A stretch of 64,000 nucleotides of DNA from Trichoderma breve (GCF_028502605.1 NC_079234.1:6076001-6140000), one strand, 5' to 3'; numbered from the stretch's first letter, positions 10,949 to 23,575 are shown. Numbers and translations: made by a program. The notes: generated from the letters alone by a model not told the origin.

Positions 10949-12397
10949 CTATTTTAAAAAGCTCCAAATATTATTCAAGCTTTCTGCCAGCGAGGGGTGT
11001 GCCCATATTGCATTGCTCAACGCTGTCCATTTGACACCTCCAATCATCGCCATTTCTACCAAACTCATTATCTCACCACCCTCGATCCCCAAGCAAGTGA
11101 ATCCAAGGATTTGCTTGGACTCAGCATCAACCACGGCTTTCATTAACCCTCTCGATTCGTCTGTCTCCAGCGCACGTGCAACATATGACATTGGCATGCT
11201 GGCGACTTGGATTTTACGATCAGGAAACTTTTCGCGGGCCTCATGCTCGTGTAGGCCAACGTGTCCAAGCTGTGGATCGGTATAGACGACGTAAGGTACA
11301 AGACGGTCGGCTGTAGTGATGTTTCCCTCCTCAAGCAAGTTGGTTCGTAGCAAACGGAAGTCGTCATACGATATGTGTGTAAAAGCTGGCCCTCCTTTAA
11401 CATCGCCAAGAGCCCATACCCGGCTATTGGTTGTGCGTAACTGCGTGTCCGTGACGATATGCCCGCGAGCAGTCGACTCAATACCAGCCGCGCCCAGGTT
11501 CAGATTCTCAGTATTGGGCATGCGACCAGCAGCGAAGAGAACATGGGACGCCTGTAGTTCAGATTGACCATTTTGACCAGACACAGAGACAGATACTGAG
11601 ACTTTGGTGGCCGGATCTTGACTGCTGGTATGAGGGCGGATAGCTGTAGGGGCCGCCTTGAGAAGAATGCGGATACCATCTTCTTCTAGCACCTTGTGCA
11701 TTATTTCTGCAACCTCAGCATCTTCACGTGGAAGCAGTTGATTACCTCGCTGAATAATCGTGACAGCAGCACCCAATCGGCGAAAGAGTTGTCCAAATTC
11801 GAGTCCAATATAACCTCCACCAATGACCACGAGATGTGATGGTACCACCCCTAGCTCTTGGATAGAGCTTGAGTCAAGTATGGCATCTGGTGGGAAAGAA
11901 GCCGCATCAAAGCCGTCAATCTTGGGTATAGCTGGGCGTTCTCCACTGCAGACGAAGATGCGATCAGCAGTGAGGCTCTTCTCGGGGCCATCCAGGCCGC
12001 GTACCTGGAGTGTACGCTCATCTTTAAAACTTGCTGTGCCCATGATGAGCTCCACTCCGGCTTCCCGCAGCCTTCGCTCACTTCCGGAGCGAAAACTGTC
12101 GACGATGTCCCGCTTCCGCTTCCTTACAACCTCCATATTTACTTGAACATCATTACTAGCAGCATCGGCGCCTGCATTCGCATATACGCCATATTGAGGG
12201 CCGCGACGTGTAAGATACGCGACTCTTCCAGATGCAATCAAAGTTTTGGTCGGGGTACATCCTTCGTTAATGCAGCAACCGCCGATATGGGAGCTCTCTA
12301 TCAAGGCAGTTTTATATTTTGCTTGTGAGAAAGCCATACTGAGTGGCGTGCCGCCTTGGCCTGAGCCAATAATTATGGCATCGTAATGAGTAGACAT
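10949..12397 (-). CDS. class I pyridine nucleotide-disulfide oxidoreductase (mercuric reductase/lipoamide dehydrogenase-like)
   Basis: Intronless, 482 aa from the ATG at 12397 (MSTHYDAIIIG). FAD-binding GSGQGG at 11-16, redox disulfide in CINEGC (Cys42, Cys47), a second dinucleotide fold 'VIGGGYIGLEFGQLFRRLG' for NAD(P)H, the FAD-contact 'VWALGDVKGG', and the C-terminal 'WAHPSLAES' that carries the catalytic His of the partner subunit. The protein lacks the HMA domain and the C-terminal Cys pair of bacterial MerA and lacks the typical GGTC(L/V)NVGC spelling of mitochondrial lipoamide dehydrogenase, so it is best called a soluble quinone or metal reductase of unknown substrate. It acts as a dimer by family. 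No mitochondrial leader is apparent after the chosen start. Confidence 0.9.
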   Translation of the reverse strand: MSTHYDAIIIGSGQGGTPLSMAFSQAKYKTALIESSHIGGCCINEGCTPTKTLIASGRVAYLTRRGPQYGVYANAGADAASNDVQVNMEVVRKRKRDIVDSFRSGSERRLREAGVELIMGTASFKDERTLQVRGLDGPEKSLTADRIFVCSGERPAIPKIDGFDAASFPPDAILDSSSIQELGVVPSHLVVIGGGYIGLEFGQLFRRLGAAVTIIQRGNQLLPREDAEVAEIMHKVLEEDGIRILLKAAPTAIRPHTSSQDPATKVSVSVSVSGQNGQSELQASHVLFAAGRMPNTENLNLGAAGIESTARGHIVTDTQLRTTNSRVWALGDVKGGPAFTHISYDDFRLLRTNLLEEGNITTADRLVPYVVYTDPQLGHVGLHEHEAREKFPDRKIQVASMPMSYVARALETDESRGLMKAVVDAESKQILGFTCLGIEGGEIMSLVEMAMIGGVKWTALSNAIWAHPSLAESLNNIWSFLK

Positions 12398-14088
12398 GGT
12401 TCGAATGATCTGTTTAACAAAAAATCGCTTGGGTGCGATAAATAGCCTCAAAGGCACGACATGTAACGTGGTGTACATGAAATAACTTGGATGTCGAATG
12501 ATGCAAGTTGGGCGAGAGATTGGGAAGAAATGCGATGATGAGGGGAGACATCCATAAATGCCATCAATGTGACGACAGTACTCAAATGACAAAGTTCTAG
12601 GTAAGGTAAGTAAACCAATCAGGATTATTATGACTGCTATGATCATCCTGCTTGCTTTAGAGTTAAGCCAATTTAGACTTTACGTGCGGAGAAAAGTTGT
12701 GTAGGAGACATTAACTACTGGGTAGAATTTTGTGAGAGGGATAAAAGCCTCAAGGAGTTAAGGGGCAGATAGAGACATCGAGAGAATATACACAAGTGAC
12801 AAGATGATATTGGTTAAAATGAGATCTGCTCTGTGAAACCCTCTCCGAATACTAAGGTGATAAAAACAGGGAAAGTAATAGAAGATCAAATATTGAAGAA
12901 ATCCTATGATCAGCGAGGAGAAAATACGTAGATCATGTGTGTCTTTTGCTACAGGTAATTAATATTACAAGCATAATTTTGTCCAATTCGTGTTACCATT
13001 TAAGTAATAAAAAAGAACAGAGGTTCGTATCGTCTTAGTACACATTAATGGCAAAATGGAGAGCGGCTTCACTTGACAGTTGCGAATTCCAGGTTGATGC
13101 ACTTTATTGGCTAATGGAATTTTTTCACGAAATAAAATATGGGTACGATTTTAGAACTGAGATTAGGTGATTCAATCCCATATCCGATACCGATAAAATG
13201 TTACTTCAGTAATTTATAATATTCACAGACTTTTTGTTTCCAATATTTTCAGTGTTAATACAATACGTTCAGCTAGCGGGGAATGGAGCGCCGTAGTCAT
13301 CGTACACGCACTGAGCCCGATACGGTTATGGATCCATGGATCTTCCCAGTGATGGGACACAACTAACACCCGCATATCGGACTTGGCGGAAAACGTGTTT
13401 TGAGAAATTTACAAGTCGCACCCGCTCCTCGGAGTTTTCCGGTCACAGGTATCGTTCATTGCGAATTATCCATCGGCGGATTATGGTATTTAGTGCTTAG
13501 TACCTCGTCGGGCTATTTCCGTCTGTCTAAAGGTGGCCCTGCGCGTTGGGAAGGAAATCGATGAGGCAATCTCGGATCGATATATGTAACGGTTATACTG
13601 CTATGCTCGGGCTTGTTGAGGTGCGAGGGATCGAGTGGAATAGCTTCAGTTGTTAAATGACACCTATGGAGGCCTAAGAGAGCAGACTTTGAAAGACAGG
13701 TGAAATTATTATGTCAACCTACTAAAAAATATCGTGGAATTCGGCAGTTGTCTACTGGTGTACTAAACATTGTGAAAATGGAAAGACGTTTTCCGTAAAG
13801 GAACCTTTTATTTTTTAGCTTTTCGCCCGGCCAGCCGCGGCGCTTCGCTTCGGATGCAGTGACACCCAGTATGTTCGTCTCTACCTAGTAGTATACCGGA
13901 AGAGGTCGTCGTAATGACAAAGAGCGGAGTACTCATATACATTAGCTCCTTTAACTGTATTAGCTCAAGCCTGATGTTGATCGAACAGCCGTTATTATAT
14001 AGTTATAGCTATTCCTAGAATCTTTTGACAGGCTAGGTTTCTACTCATCTACATCATATTCCAAAATCCATTGTTTGGTGTCGCAAAT
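12398..14088. other. intergenic, 1.7 kb
   Basis: Divergent promoter region between the oxidoreductase (-) and the Ada-like gene (+). It has AT-rich stretches and a more GC-rich patch near 13.3-13.6 kb, but I see no gene or element. Confidence 0.5.
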
Positions 14089-14751
14089 ATGGACTACGAA
14101 CATCAATCCATCTCACTGGCGACTTGGTTGCCCGACTACGAAAACGACGATTCTCGCTGGCAGGCCGTGAAAGCCCGCGATATTCGTGCGGACGGCTGCT
14201 TTGTCTCGGCCGTGAGAGCAACAAAGGTCTATTGTCGACCAGTTTGCAAATCGAGACTGCCTCTTCGCCGCAATGTTTTATTTTACAGAACTGGTCAACA
14301 AGCGCAGTCTGCAGGTTACCGTGCCTGCAAACGGTGTAAACCTCAGCTAGATGGGCTCATGCCGGAAGAAAAGTCTGTGCAGAAAATTCGAGAGTTCTTG
14401 CGGGAGTGGGAAAGTGCCGTGATCAGCGACGAAAGTCTTTGCCAGCTGAGCTTGGGCCAAATGGCGAAACAGGCCAATATGTCGAAATGGTATTTTCATC
14501 GACTATTCAAGAAGTGCGTCGGCATGACGCCCGTGCAGTACCTCAGAAGCCGGCGGAACATCATGCAGCTCCAAAATCAGGACCTGAGCTTCCTTGATCA
14601 ACTTCTCCCGTGTGTCATCGATTGGCCCCAGCTTACGGATACGTTTGCGGATAACGGAGATGTTACTTTGGAAAAGCTTTTGAAAGTCACGGAGGACAAT
14701 CGATTCGTTGACGGCTGCTTCTTCTCGCCTGAGTTGGCGGCGATGATATGA
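14089..14751 (+). CDS. Ada-type metal-binding/AraC HTH protein without methyltransferase domain
   Basis: 220 aa from the ATG at 14089. Residues 20-90 form the Ada metal-binding domain: 'DGCFVSAVRATKVYCRPVC' with Cys49 and Cys53, then 'GYRACKRCKP' with Cys80 and Cys83, the C-x3-C ... C-x2-C zinc set of bacterial Ada, in which the first ligand (Cys49 here) accepts a methyl group from phosphotriesters in alkylated DNA. Residues of about 105-165 form an AraC-type helix-turn-helix ('LGQMAKQANMSKWYFHRLFKKCVGMTPVQYL'). The C-terminal O6-methylguanine methyltransferase domain of E. coli Ada is absent. A methylation-activated regulator of alkylation repair is inferred; no repair gene lies beside it in the window. 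Single exon. Confidence 0.88.
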   Translation: MDYEHQSISLATWLPDYENDDSRWQAVKARDIRADGCFVSAVRATKVYCRPVCKSRLPLRRNVLFYRTGQQAQSAGYRACKRCKPQLDGLMPEEKSVQKIREFLREWESAVISDESLCQLSLGQMAKQANMSKWYFHRLFKKCVGMTPVQYLRSRRNIMQLQNQDLSFLDQLLPCVIDWPQLTDTFADNGDVTLEKLLKVTEDNRFVDGCFFSPELAAMI

Positions 14752-16121
14752 TTACAGCCCCTGTATTTGTCAAAAAGAGAAATAGCAAGGTGAAAATCAC
14801 TGTTCACAATCATGACGCATCACTTTATGACCACAACGGAATTGTTACCATTATTCCTCTTCTTCAATCAATTATCCGAAAAGGCCATTTCCTTGTAGCT
14901 CGTGTAACTCCGGCTATGAGATGTCTCTTTCCGGACCTTTTGCATTGCGTAGGAATGCATTCGGAGAACCGGCCTTGTGTTTTGAGAACGATGGAGCCAT
15001 GTCAATGTGACCCTAAAACGAGAAAACACAAGAAACCTTTACATAGCTCCATGTGTCCAATTCTCGTACAAAGCTTCAGACCCTAATGACATCAGAATCT
15101 TGTTTATATCGGCGGACACGGCAGGGGACCATCCCCAAATACAGTTACTCCGTTGTTTTTAGTTTTCATCGTCGTAAAAATACGGTATGAATGAACATGC
15201 TGCCCACACCCAACGGTCTGCACACCTTACTCTACGACCATAAGGATTTTCTTTCGTGGCTTGGATGCTTGATGTCGGGCGTTGTCTGGCGTAAATTGGG
15301 AATTCTACTTGGTCCGGCGGTCAAAAACGGCAAAGATTTCCCTTCTTTGGAGACAGGCTAAGAGTGACAAGTTGGAGTTGAAGGCCGGCGCTTACCTAGT
15401 TTGTCGACATCTTCTCAGCCGTTCTCAGATGCAATTTGTAAATCTAATGCGCCGGTCCAGCGCCACTGCCATGCTTTCATTCGGTTACAACAATGCCTCC
15501 CCGATACTGCGATCCAGCCACGCAACCGGGCCTGATGGCGAACTCTTATTTGCCTGGACAGAGAAAGCGGAGCGGCCTGGTTGTGACAAGCAAGTTTTTG
15601 CGCCGCGCCCGAAACAAGCCCATCTCCACATGCATGTTCTGAACTATCCTCTTATACGGAGTACATATTACTCGATAATGGGGAATCTCGCTCGGGGAGC
15701 TGGAAACGGCACAACGAACTCGACCGGTCTCAATGCGAGCGACTGTGACATTGCGTAGTGAAGGATGTAAGCGAAGTGTCCTAAGAGATGCTAACGGACA
15801 TTACGAGTAGTAATTATCACCAGAAGTCGGCTCAGTTGGGAGAAATCAGGAGAGAGATGAAGATTTCGCATCTACATGTTTGTATCCAGCTACTGTTTAC
15901 TCAACTCTCCCCATTATCATTGCACTCTTTCGAGATCTATGGTCTTTACGCGTTCATATTAGTTCGTATCACTTATACTGCGCTTGTATACCATGTCTGA
16001 TTACCTAGCTGAGATCAGTAGTAATGCAAAATCAAAGCTTAAGAGGTGTTTTCTGTAATTCTTTTCCTGAAGAAAGTGTGTTCGCAATATTATTGAATTT
16101 GATTTTTGTATTGTCTTCTGG
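14752..16121. other. intergenic, 1.4 kb
   Basis: Between the Ada-like gene and the 3' end of the Zn2Cys6 regulator. An open frame at 15282-15758 has no family feature and odd composition and is not called. A TATACGGAGTACATA copy lies near 15652. Confidence 0.5.
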
Positions 16122-17981
16122 TTAGATAAAAGAAGGTGGCACACGATGCACATTCATCACTGATCTATATAAAACCAGCGCATCTAAACTCTGAAAGTCG
16201 GCCAAATCGCTCTGGCCCCAAGCCTGTTGTACCATTCTTCGTAGCATCACCCATTTTCGTAAGGGTAGGCGCTCTAACACTGACTCTATTACCTGTAATA
16301 CTGTCCGTCGTTCGTCTTCCGTTGATGCTTCGAGGGCCAAGACAAAGAGCGGCCAAGGACGATCGAAAGTCTCCATGCTATCCAGTAGTGTATACGCTTT
16401 TGTCACAAGCTCGACGACTTTTTGGGCGTCTCGGGGACTGCCGCGGGCAACTCGCTCGAGATAGAGTAGCGCATTCAGTCGGTAGAACTCTGCCGCTCGA
16501 CGGTTGTACGAAGGTGCATTCGCGCTTGGCGCATCGTGCTCTTCACGTTGGCTCAGGCATCGTAGTCGCCATTCAAGCGTATTTAATCTCGCAGTGTGCT
16601 CTGGAGAATTGTACTGTTCGGTATCTCGATCGTGGACGTCGTTGAAAATGTCGTGTAGAATATCCAATAGTTCTAGAGAGCATCCCCAAGAGGGCAAGAT
16701 CTATAAATCATGTATTAGGTCGACGGAAATTTTTTCCTTTGTTCAAACTCACCTGAGAAAGGGGGCAGGGTCAAGGAGAGGGAGGGTGGGTAGCTTGTCC
16801 TTACAAATTGGCGGCGAGCCGAGTGGAGAGGCTTTGATATTACTTTCTTCTGTCTCTCCAGCCACGTTTGCAGTTCATCTATTCGAAGCCAATGAAGAAC
16901 ACTGAATTTATACATGGTGGAGCAATACAAGATCCAGTCCATGATAATTGCTGCATTGCCTTCGTAAGTCTCTTCCGGATTGTAGATGGTATCAAGGATC
17001 CTCTTAGTACCGCTAAAAAATATAGCCCAGCGAAGTGAGGACTCGCCGTTTTCCATCTGTAGCATATGCATTAGCTGCAAGTAAATACCAGCAAACCTCT
17101 AAGATACTCAGTGAGTGTGGCAAGGGTAGCAGCCAGTGTACCTCGTACAAACTGAGTAGCATACTAACTGCTACCATTGGGAAAGCTTCTTCGTGATCCC
17201 ACGGCAATGATTTCTCCATAGCACTCTGTAAGCCTTTTATCGACCGATTTTGATGATAAATAGCATTTGGAGTAATGGCTAGGTATTGAAAGCATAATGC
17301 TAGCAGCGCGTGGCGAAGAGCTGTGGTAGCCGACGCCGAGCTGTTTGCAATCATCTCCCTAAATAGCTGCTGGATGTCATCTACATTCTCGCCAAAAGTA
17401 ACTTGAATGACTCCCATTTCATCACATCCTGTCCATTTTCAATTGCAATTAATCGCTGTATCTGTAGATTACTGTTCTGGACGTACCTTGCGGTGTTCCA
17501 CCAGTGGGTGGATCTGCAATGTCGGATGAAGGCGCTTCTGGGAAATGCGGTAGACCTACTTCGTGGGCGAAGTGATTTTGGCAAAGGTCTATACAATGTC
17601 ACTATGAGCCTTTATTGAAGAATTCGTTTTGCTCTCAGACTGACCGCTCCATCTGGAATTGCGGAGTTCAAATGATAGCTCCAAATCTCTATGACCCAAG
17701 TCAATATAATACAGGGGCCTTTTATGTATGGGCAGTTCGATTTCGGGGATGCAGACAATGGATCTCCGATTGTCAGATCCCTTTGGCCACGATAGAAGCA
17801 TTCCGTATCCCTCACACGTTATACCCCGTCTCAGGCAGTTCCCACAGGATGGAACCTGTCTGTCGCATGACTTCTTACCAGCTGCCCCTTCAAGTTCAGA
17901 TTCTGAAGTGGAAATGTCTTTCAATGTGGAGATATACTCACAGCGGCAATTCCAGCACCTTTTTTTTGTTTGGTGATCCAT
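16122..17981 (-). CDS. Zn(II)2Cys6 transcription factor with fungal-specific domain (PF11951 type)
   Basis: Six-exon model, 498 aa: 17981-17942, 17881-17645, 17588-17487, 17428-17142, 17056-16805, 16700-16122; every junction keeps phase. Joining exons 1 and 2 creates the binuclear zinc cluster C-x2-C-x6-C-x6-C-x2-C-x6-C (CWNCRSGKKSC, DRQVPSCGNCLRRGITC) at residues 9-37, followed by a basic 'EGYG' linker region. The rest matches the fungal-specific domain: 'ALRHALLALCFQYLA', 'FPMVAVSMLLSLYE', 'ILPSWGCSLELLDILHDIFNDV', 'AAEFYRLNALLYLERVARG'. A nuclear DNA-binding regulator is inferred; targets are unknown. It is divergent from the glutathione transferase gene 650 nt away, which is a possible target. 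The second and fifth introns are the least certain. Confidence 0.85.
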
Positions 17982-18626
17982 TGTTCATCTGAGTGAAGCA
18001 GACTCCTGAATAATGGAGCGGGAAGTCAAGTAGTAGGAGGAAGTAAGAGCCAGCCGAAACTTGTTGCAGGTAGCTTGCCCTGGCAAGGGGTATGGCCACG
18101 AGATCAATACGATCCATCATGTATTCTGCAGCTAGATACGTGGTACATATTATAATCCAGTGGAACTTTGGTACACCCCTTTTCAGACTGTCGTCAAGAT
18201 TTATTGTGTTAAGCATTATTTTGTCCTCGCGTTGCCACATTGCTACTGATGTTGGCCGTGTAGTAGAATCAAGTGGGACTATGAAATATCCGCTTCAGAC
18301 ATTTTGTCGGGATTTAAGTTGGCTTGTAACGCTGTGGATGATTTTGCTGGCGCACAGTCGTGTTGCGTTTGATGTTGTGTGTGCAGTCCGAAATCTAAAA
18401 GCACCAGCGGTTCAGTATTCGCCACCAAAGTGCTCAAGTGTGGGCAGAAGGTAAAATCGGCAAATCTATTGCGCGAAATAAAATGTATCCCATAAATGCA
18501 TGCAACACATATATATAGCCATCTTCCGAGTTGTCTTTGTGCTATCAATTTATTACTGGCCGAATCGTAGACCACCAGCAACAGCGAAGAAACAATTTAG
18601 GAACCAAGCCTTTTTCAGACGAGAAA
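17982..18626. other. divergent promoter region
   Basis: About 645 nt shared by the Zn2Cys6 regulator (-) and the glutathione transferase (+). No gene recognised. Confidence 0.5.
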
Positions 18627-19472
18627 ATGAGTCGGTCAATTCAGTTTTGGTCTCACAGTAAGATTTAAACCAACGAAGAATCTTGCCTCAGAAGAAGCTC
18701 TAACATATCTAAAAGAGATCGGCCCAAATCCGTGGAAGAACGTGATTGTCTTCGAGGAGCTCGGAATACCATATGCAACAGAATATCTAGAGTTTGGCAA
18801 TAATGCGGGAGGGGTGGAGCATCCCAGCTTCCTAAAGAAAAATGCTGCAGGCCGTGTTCCGCTAATCCACGATCCAGCAACAGGTAAGCAACTGGAAGCG
18901 CAACAGCAGAAATGAACATATAGAAGTTGACGCCATGAGATGAAGGCATGATCCTAACAGAATCTAACGTCATCAACCATTACCTATTGGATCACTATGA
19001 CAAGGACGATATACTTTCTCCGGCTACAGAGCAAGATAAATACCTAGTGGACAAATATCTTGGCTTTCAAAGCAGCACGCAAGCACCCTTTTATGCACAG
19101 GTTAGTCTCCCCCTCCACATTTTGGTTGGATTTGGGTGGCTCACATTTATCCAGTCTCTTCAGATGAGAAATAAGAAAAATTTCGATGGAGTAGCTCACT
19201 TTCAACATCTTGTCAAAAGAACGCTGCGAACTATTGATGATGAGCTGCGCGGGAAAGGGTTCCTTGTAGGCGGCAAATGCACTCTCGCGGATTTGGCTTT
19301 CATTCCGTGGGATCTCATGTTAGACATTGTACTTCAGGGAGACGCCGAAGCCGGAACCGCCAGCGACAGGAAGCAATTGTTTCCAAACTGGTACAATTGG
19401 CACGTTAAGATGATTCAGAGAGAAGCTGTGCAGAAGATGATGAAGCTAAAGGAGGAAGTGAATGCAAACTAA
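18627..19472 (+). CDS. glutathione S-transferase (Ure2p-like)
   Basis: Four exons: 18627-18657, 18716-18883, 18946-19100, and 19155-19472 (or from 19164; both acceptors keep frame). The first exon, MSRSIQFWSH, joins in phase to 'KIGPNPWKNVIVFEELGIPY', which is the N-terminal thioredoxin fold of fungal GSTs; 'NAAGRVPLIHDPAT' and 'LTESNVINHYLLDHYDKD' carry the cis-Pro and the glutathione-contact Glu-Ser pair. The helical C-terminal domain follows ('GKGFLVGGKCTLADLAFIPWD', with the conserved N-capping Asp). It would conjugate glutathione to electrophiles in the cytosol. The start ATG is fixed by the short first exon. Confidence 0.9.
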
Positions 19473-19934
19473 CACGATAATAAGTTAAGCTGGCCAGCTT
19501 AAATTGTTATCTTAATCATGAATTCAGTTATCATAGAAGTTGCTATGTTAGTATTCCGCATGTGCGAATAACAGCTGAAAATAAATAAAGCTATTGCTTT
19601 ATTTCATTCGTCGCACTGTAAAACCTTTATGTGCCGTAGTGGTTTATCTGGTGTTACTTTATCTAGTATTATCACCTTATCCGAAAAGGAGCTACTTGAA
19701 GGGAGATTTAAATAAATTGACAGTAAAATTAGGGTATCATTTCCATTCCAAGATATTTATAGCGATATTAGAGATTCTAGAGTGAGGGCATTATTGAAGC
19801 ATTTCATGGACATAAGCTGCCGACGTAGAAGGCGGGGCATCGGATGTTAGTTGTCGTGACGAGCTTATACAGCTTACGGGTTTCACCACGATTGCACATC
19901 TCTCGCCATTTCTTTAATCTGAGATGATGGACGT
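19473..19934. other. AT-rich intergenic
   Basis: Convergent 3' ends of the glutathione transferase and the GPI-type protein. Very AT-rich; the open frame at 19594-19785 has a composition expected of AT-rich noncoding DNA. Confidence 0.5.
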
Positions 19935-20981
19935 TTATAAAAATGCGAGACCAGATGCGACTCCCATCAAAGACAGCGTCAGCCAAAATGTAGGCGCAGA
20001 ATTGAGACCAGCAGCATTGGAATGACCATCATCCCCATTGTCTCCGTTTCCTCCCTTGTTTGAAGCATTCGGATCTCGGCTGCCATTGGTAATGTTGCTT
20101 GCACGCAAGCAGCGAAGCGCTGACGTGGTCGTGGTCATATTATCTGGCGTGTTGGATGTGTGACTCCATGTGAGGATGACAGGCCAGATGTATCTAACGG
20201 CAGAATCGTACTCTGTTTGGTTATTCTCGGACGATGGAGCTGAGCCAGCTGTGAAAAAGCGACCGTCGGTGATGAGTTTCTCGTTAAATGCTTTGGCGCG
20301 TCAGCTCTCTTTCCCTCTTGCACCATGTTTGTTTCGGTATATATAATATGTAGATACCAGTTCCCTCAACTTACCAAACGAAGTCATTTGGAAGATTTGA
20401 TCTCCAGACGGGCCTAGCCAGTCGTTGCAAGAGTCTGGTAGGGGGGCCGAACCACAGTCAGAGAATCCACCTTGGGCGGCGGCGTTTAGGTCTCTCTGAC
20501 ACTGCTGCGATAAAAAGTCACAGTTCCCGCCTTTGGTCGCATCGTCCTGGTTGTCTGCTATCACGTTGGCTTTGAGACCAAGCATGACGTAGCCGCACAT
20601 CTTGTTCCCTTTTGCAATTTTGGAAACTTCTGTTTTCTCCACATTACTGAGACTAATGGAGATGAACTGGGTGAAATCATTCTTCTCGGCTGCGCTGAGG
20701 CTTGTGTCATTAGAACCATTGAGCGGGATGTTGGCCTGAACTGAGATGTCGAGGTTCCAGTTATGCCCATCGCCTTGTACAGATGGATTTGACGAAGATA
20801 AATTGAATCCTGGGATGGTAAACGAGCCAGTGGCATTGGCTTGCGATAGAGGCCGAAATGAACTGTCTGGGAGACCGAATGGCGCATCATTACCAATAAT
20901 TAGATATCCTCCTGTGCCAATGTCCGCCACAACTAGCGGTACCAGACTCGCGATATAAGCCACTTGGCGTAGGATGGCCAT
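19935..20981 (-). CDS. secreted, probably GPI-anchored protein of unknown function
   Basis: Two exons, 20981-20375 and 20290-19935, 320 aa, phase kept. N-terminal signal peptide (MAILRQVAYIASLVPLVVA), a beta-rich, N-glycosylation-rich ectodomain with about eight cysteines ('NCDFLSQQCQRDLNAAAQGGF', 'LPDSCNDWLG'), a Ser/Asn/Gly/Asp-rich tail ('NASNKGGNGDNGDDGHSNAAG') and a C-terminal hydrophobic segment (FWLTLSLMGVASGLAFL) with almost nothing after it. This layout is that of fungal GPI-anchored cell-surface proteins; I recognise no enzyme domain. The small Asn/Ser/Ala residues near the tail offer an omega site, but the exact site is not asserted. Confidence 0.8.
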
Positions 20982-23575
20982 TTTTGCATGTGTTGTGTGG
21001 GTATGGTATATATTTGTAGTAGTAGTAGTATAGTGAACGAAGGCTAATAAGCATAGGTTGAAGGTTAGGCATGATGCTGCTTTATAGTTATAAAAATGGA
21101 TGGGAGGATGCTCGGCGGTGTAATGGAGCACGATACTAGACAAATTATCAGTCCTACCAGTACTGGAAATAGCATCTGCCTATCTCCTCGGTGTTAATTC
21201 TCTTGGGGCCAATTCGTGTATATTAATCGGATCTGTACGAAATTGACAACAATCGGCCTCGCCAGTAAGCACCAAAATCAGCCCAGGGCTAAATCGCCTC
21301 AAAACACCAGCCCCCAGGAACAAGCTAATGCAGGACCGACCAACACCTTTACTATTTAGTGCCATTCTTCGCCACACAAGGGATGTCAGCAGACACCACA
21401 CAGGAGGCTGACGCTGGGGCTCTTGGCACTTTTGTACAAGGCAATCCTTTAGACAATTAAGACAAAAATAAAAGTAGTCCCTGTTCTCCCACCATACTGT
21501 TACAACTCGCTCAGAAAACTTACGGGGCGCAAAGGGGATAATGACCTTTGCCAGCAGATTCCCGGGAATCATTTAAGACTGCACCTGGATGCCAACAGCC
21601 AACCGCGACTAGTATTGACACAAGCTCTGAATAGCTGCGATTAGATATCTTATAAGAACAAGGTAAAAATGAAGATGGTAATGTGTTTTACTGAACCAAT
21701 GCTTCTTGCAGCAACTAACACAAAGCATTACGTGGTATTCATGCAATGTACCAAGACCAACAGCACCTCTTAATTATTTTGATGGCAGCCCCGCTGTCTA
21801 GCTAGGCCGGTCTCGATAGAAAAGGAGAATGCCGATGGGGCTCTCTTTATCTCAGGCTGCTATCGGTGTAGCCCCTAATTTTGAGTTGATGTTAGAGTTG
21901 TTCCAAAGACAGCATGAGAAGAAGACCGACACCATTAGATAAATGTGTACGTAACGCCTGAACAGTTGAAAGCACATCATTTCCTCACTGCAGATGTAAG
22001 AAGTTAATGAGCAGAATCTTCTGTAATTCACAATGCCGACTCAAGTCCGCATTTCTTATTTCCACATGGTCTGGGGGGTGGGGTGGGTTGAGCTATAAAT
22101 TATTATCAATGAATCCATCTCCAATGCATTAAATATTGCGGACCTATTGTACCCCAACAAGCGTTGGATATCTAGAAGCTACTGCCATGTATCTTGGAAG
22201 TAGAATACCCTATTGATATAACATTCGCAATTAGTCTTCGACTCATGCCTGGCACAACTTCGGTAATTAAACCCATTGGAGACGTTCCGTCAATACACTC
22301 GATAATGCGTATGAGAAATTTATCGAAGTAGGGTAAGCTATCCACTTGGCGGGCATCCTATGCATGCCTACCCAGATCGACATCTGCAGCTAAGCATAAG
22401 ACGTATGACGTAGATGGTAAATAAGTGGTCGCAGAGAACGACTAATTCATAATTTCTGTGCTATACATACATCATCTGTGCCTAGCTCGCTGTTTTGAGC
22501 AATTAGCAAATGCCACACTCTTGTTTAGTCCGCTATATATTGCTGTCGTTGATGGTGTTGCTCTCGAACTGGTAGCAGCCTAAGTGGTTGTACCAAGGGA
22601 CGGCTTCACCCACAGAGTACTAGCGAGACTGCAGCTTAGTAATTTGAGTCATGTTTGAGCGACATCCTGCCGCTAATCAAAAGGGTGTAATAGACGTCGG
22701 CTCTGACAGCATCATATCACATCCAAACAACATTGGGTAAGGCGGACGGGCACCACCTGTTTCAGACCGTGGTTGTTTATAGCGAATTTTCCACGACTCA
22801 ATAATAGAAGACTGTGAATCTTACCACTGCGCTTGTATGCGGAGCGTCACGATACGCAGTTTCGACGGAGTGAGGGTGAGAATGAATTAACGTGGTTTTC
22901 GAGGCCGGCACTCCATTCTCCAATTTATTAATTTCCTCACTGTGGCCAATTCTGCTGACATCGAGAGAACGAGGATAATCCTCCTGCATTCTATTGAGAA
23001 AGCGTATTTCCGCAAACGACAGAATAGTCTAGAGACTCAACCAGTTGGGTAAGCACACCCCAACCCAACTTTGCAACTGTCGAGAGTAGTCGGGACAAAT
23101 TTCCGCCCCAGAGGCGATAAATCACATAGATGAGATGAAATAGACTACACCTGCAGGAATCATACCAAGATCAAACTTGCGAATATGAGATGTCTATTAG
23201 AGTGCGACCGAAAATGATACTACGCCGTTGATGGCTCTTCGTCCCCTTCAACCAACATGCTAGAAATTTAAAGAGTACTGGGAACATACAGTAAATGACT
23301 TTACTTGTACACTAAGTGCATGACTACGAAGTCTTGAAAGACCAGAAATAAATCTTTGTTCTCTTTGACCTTACCCTTTGATGAGTTGTATTGTGAGACT
23401 CATTAGCTGATGCGTCAAGTATACTCACGAGACTGTATATACCCGAGCCGCCTAGAGTAGCATTGAATGTTGATTGGTTCATGAAATATAAGCGAGTTGA
23501 CTTGTTACTTGTTAGTTTTATTGCAAGAAAAGTCGTCGCAGGGAATGATGCTAGAGAAATAGGCATTTAGTAATA

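Noticed and set aside
15282..15758. 158-codon open frame as a gene
   Set aside because: No domain, signal or splice support; composition shifts along the frame and it does not start with a convincing leader.
19594..19785. 63-codon hydrophobic frame as a small membrane protein
   Set aside because: Hydrophobicity is expected from the AT-rich sequence; there is no leader and no homology clue.
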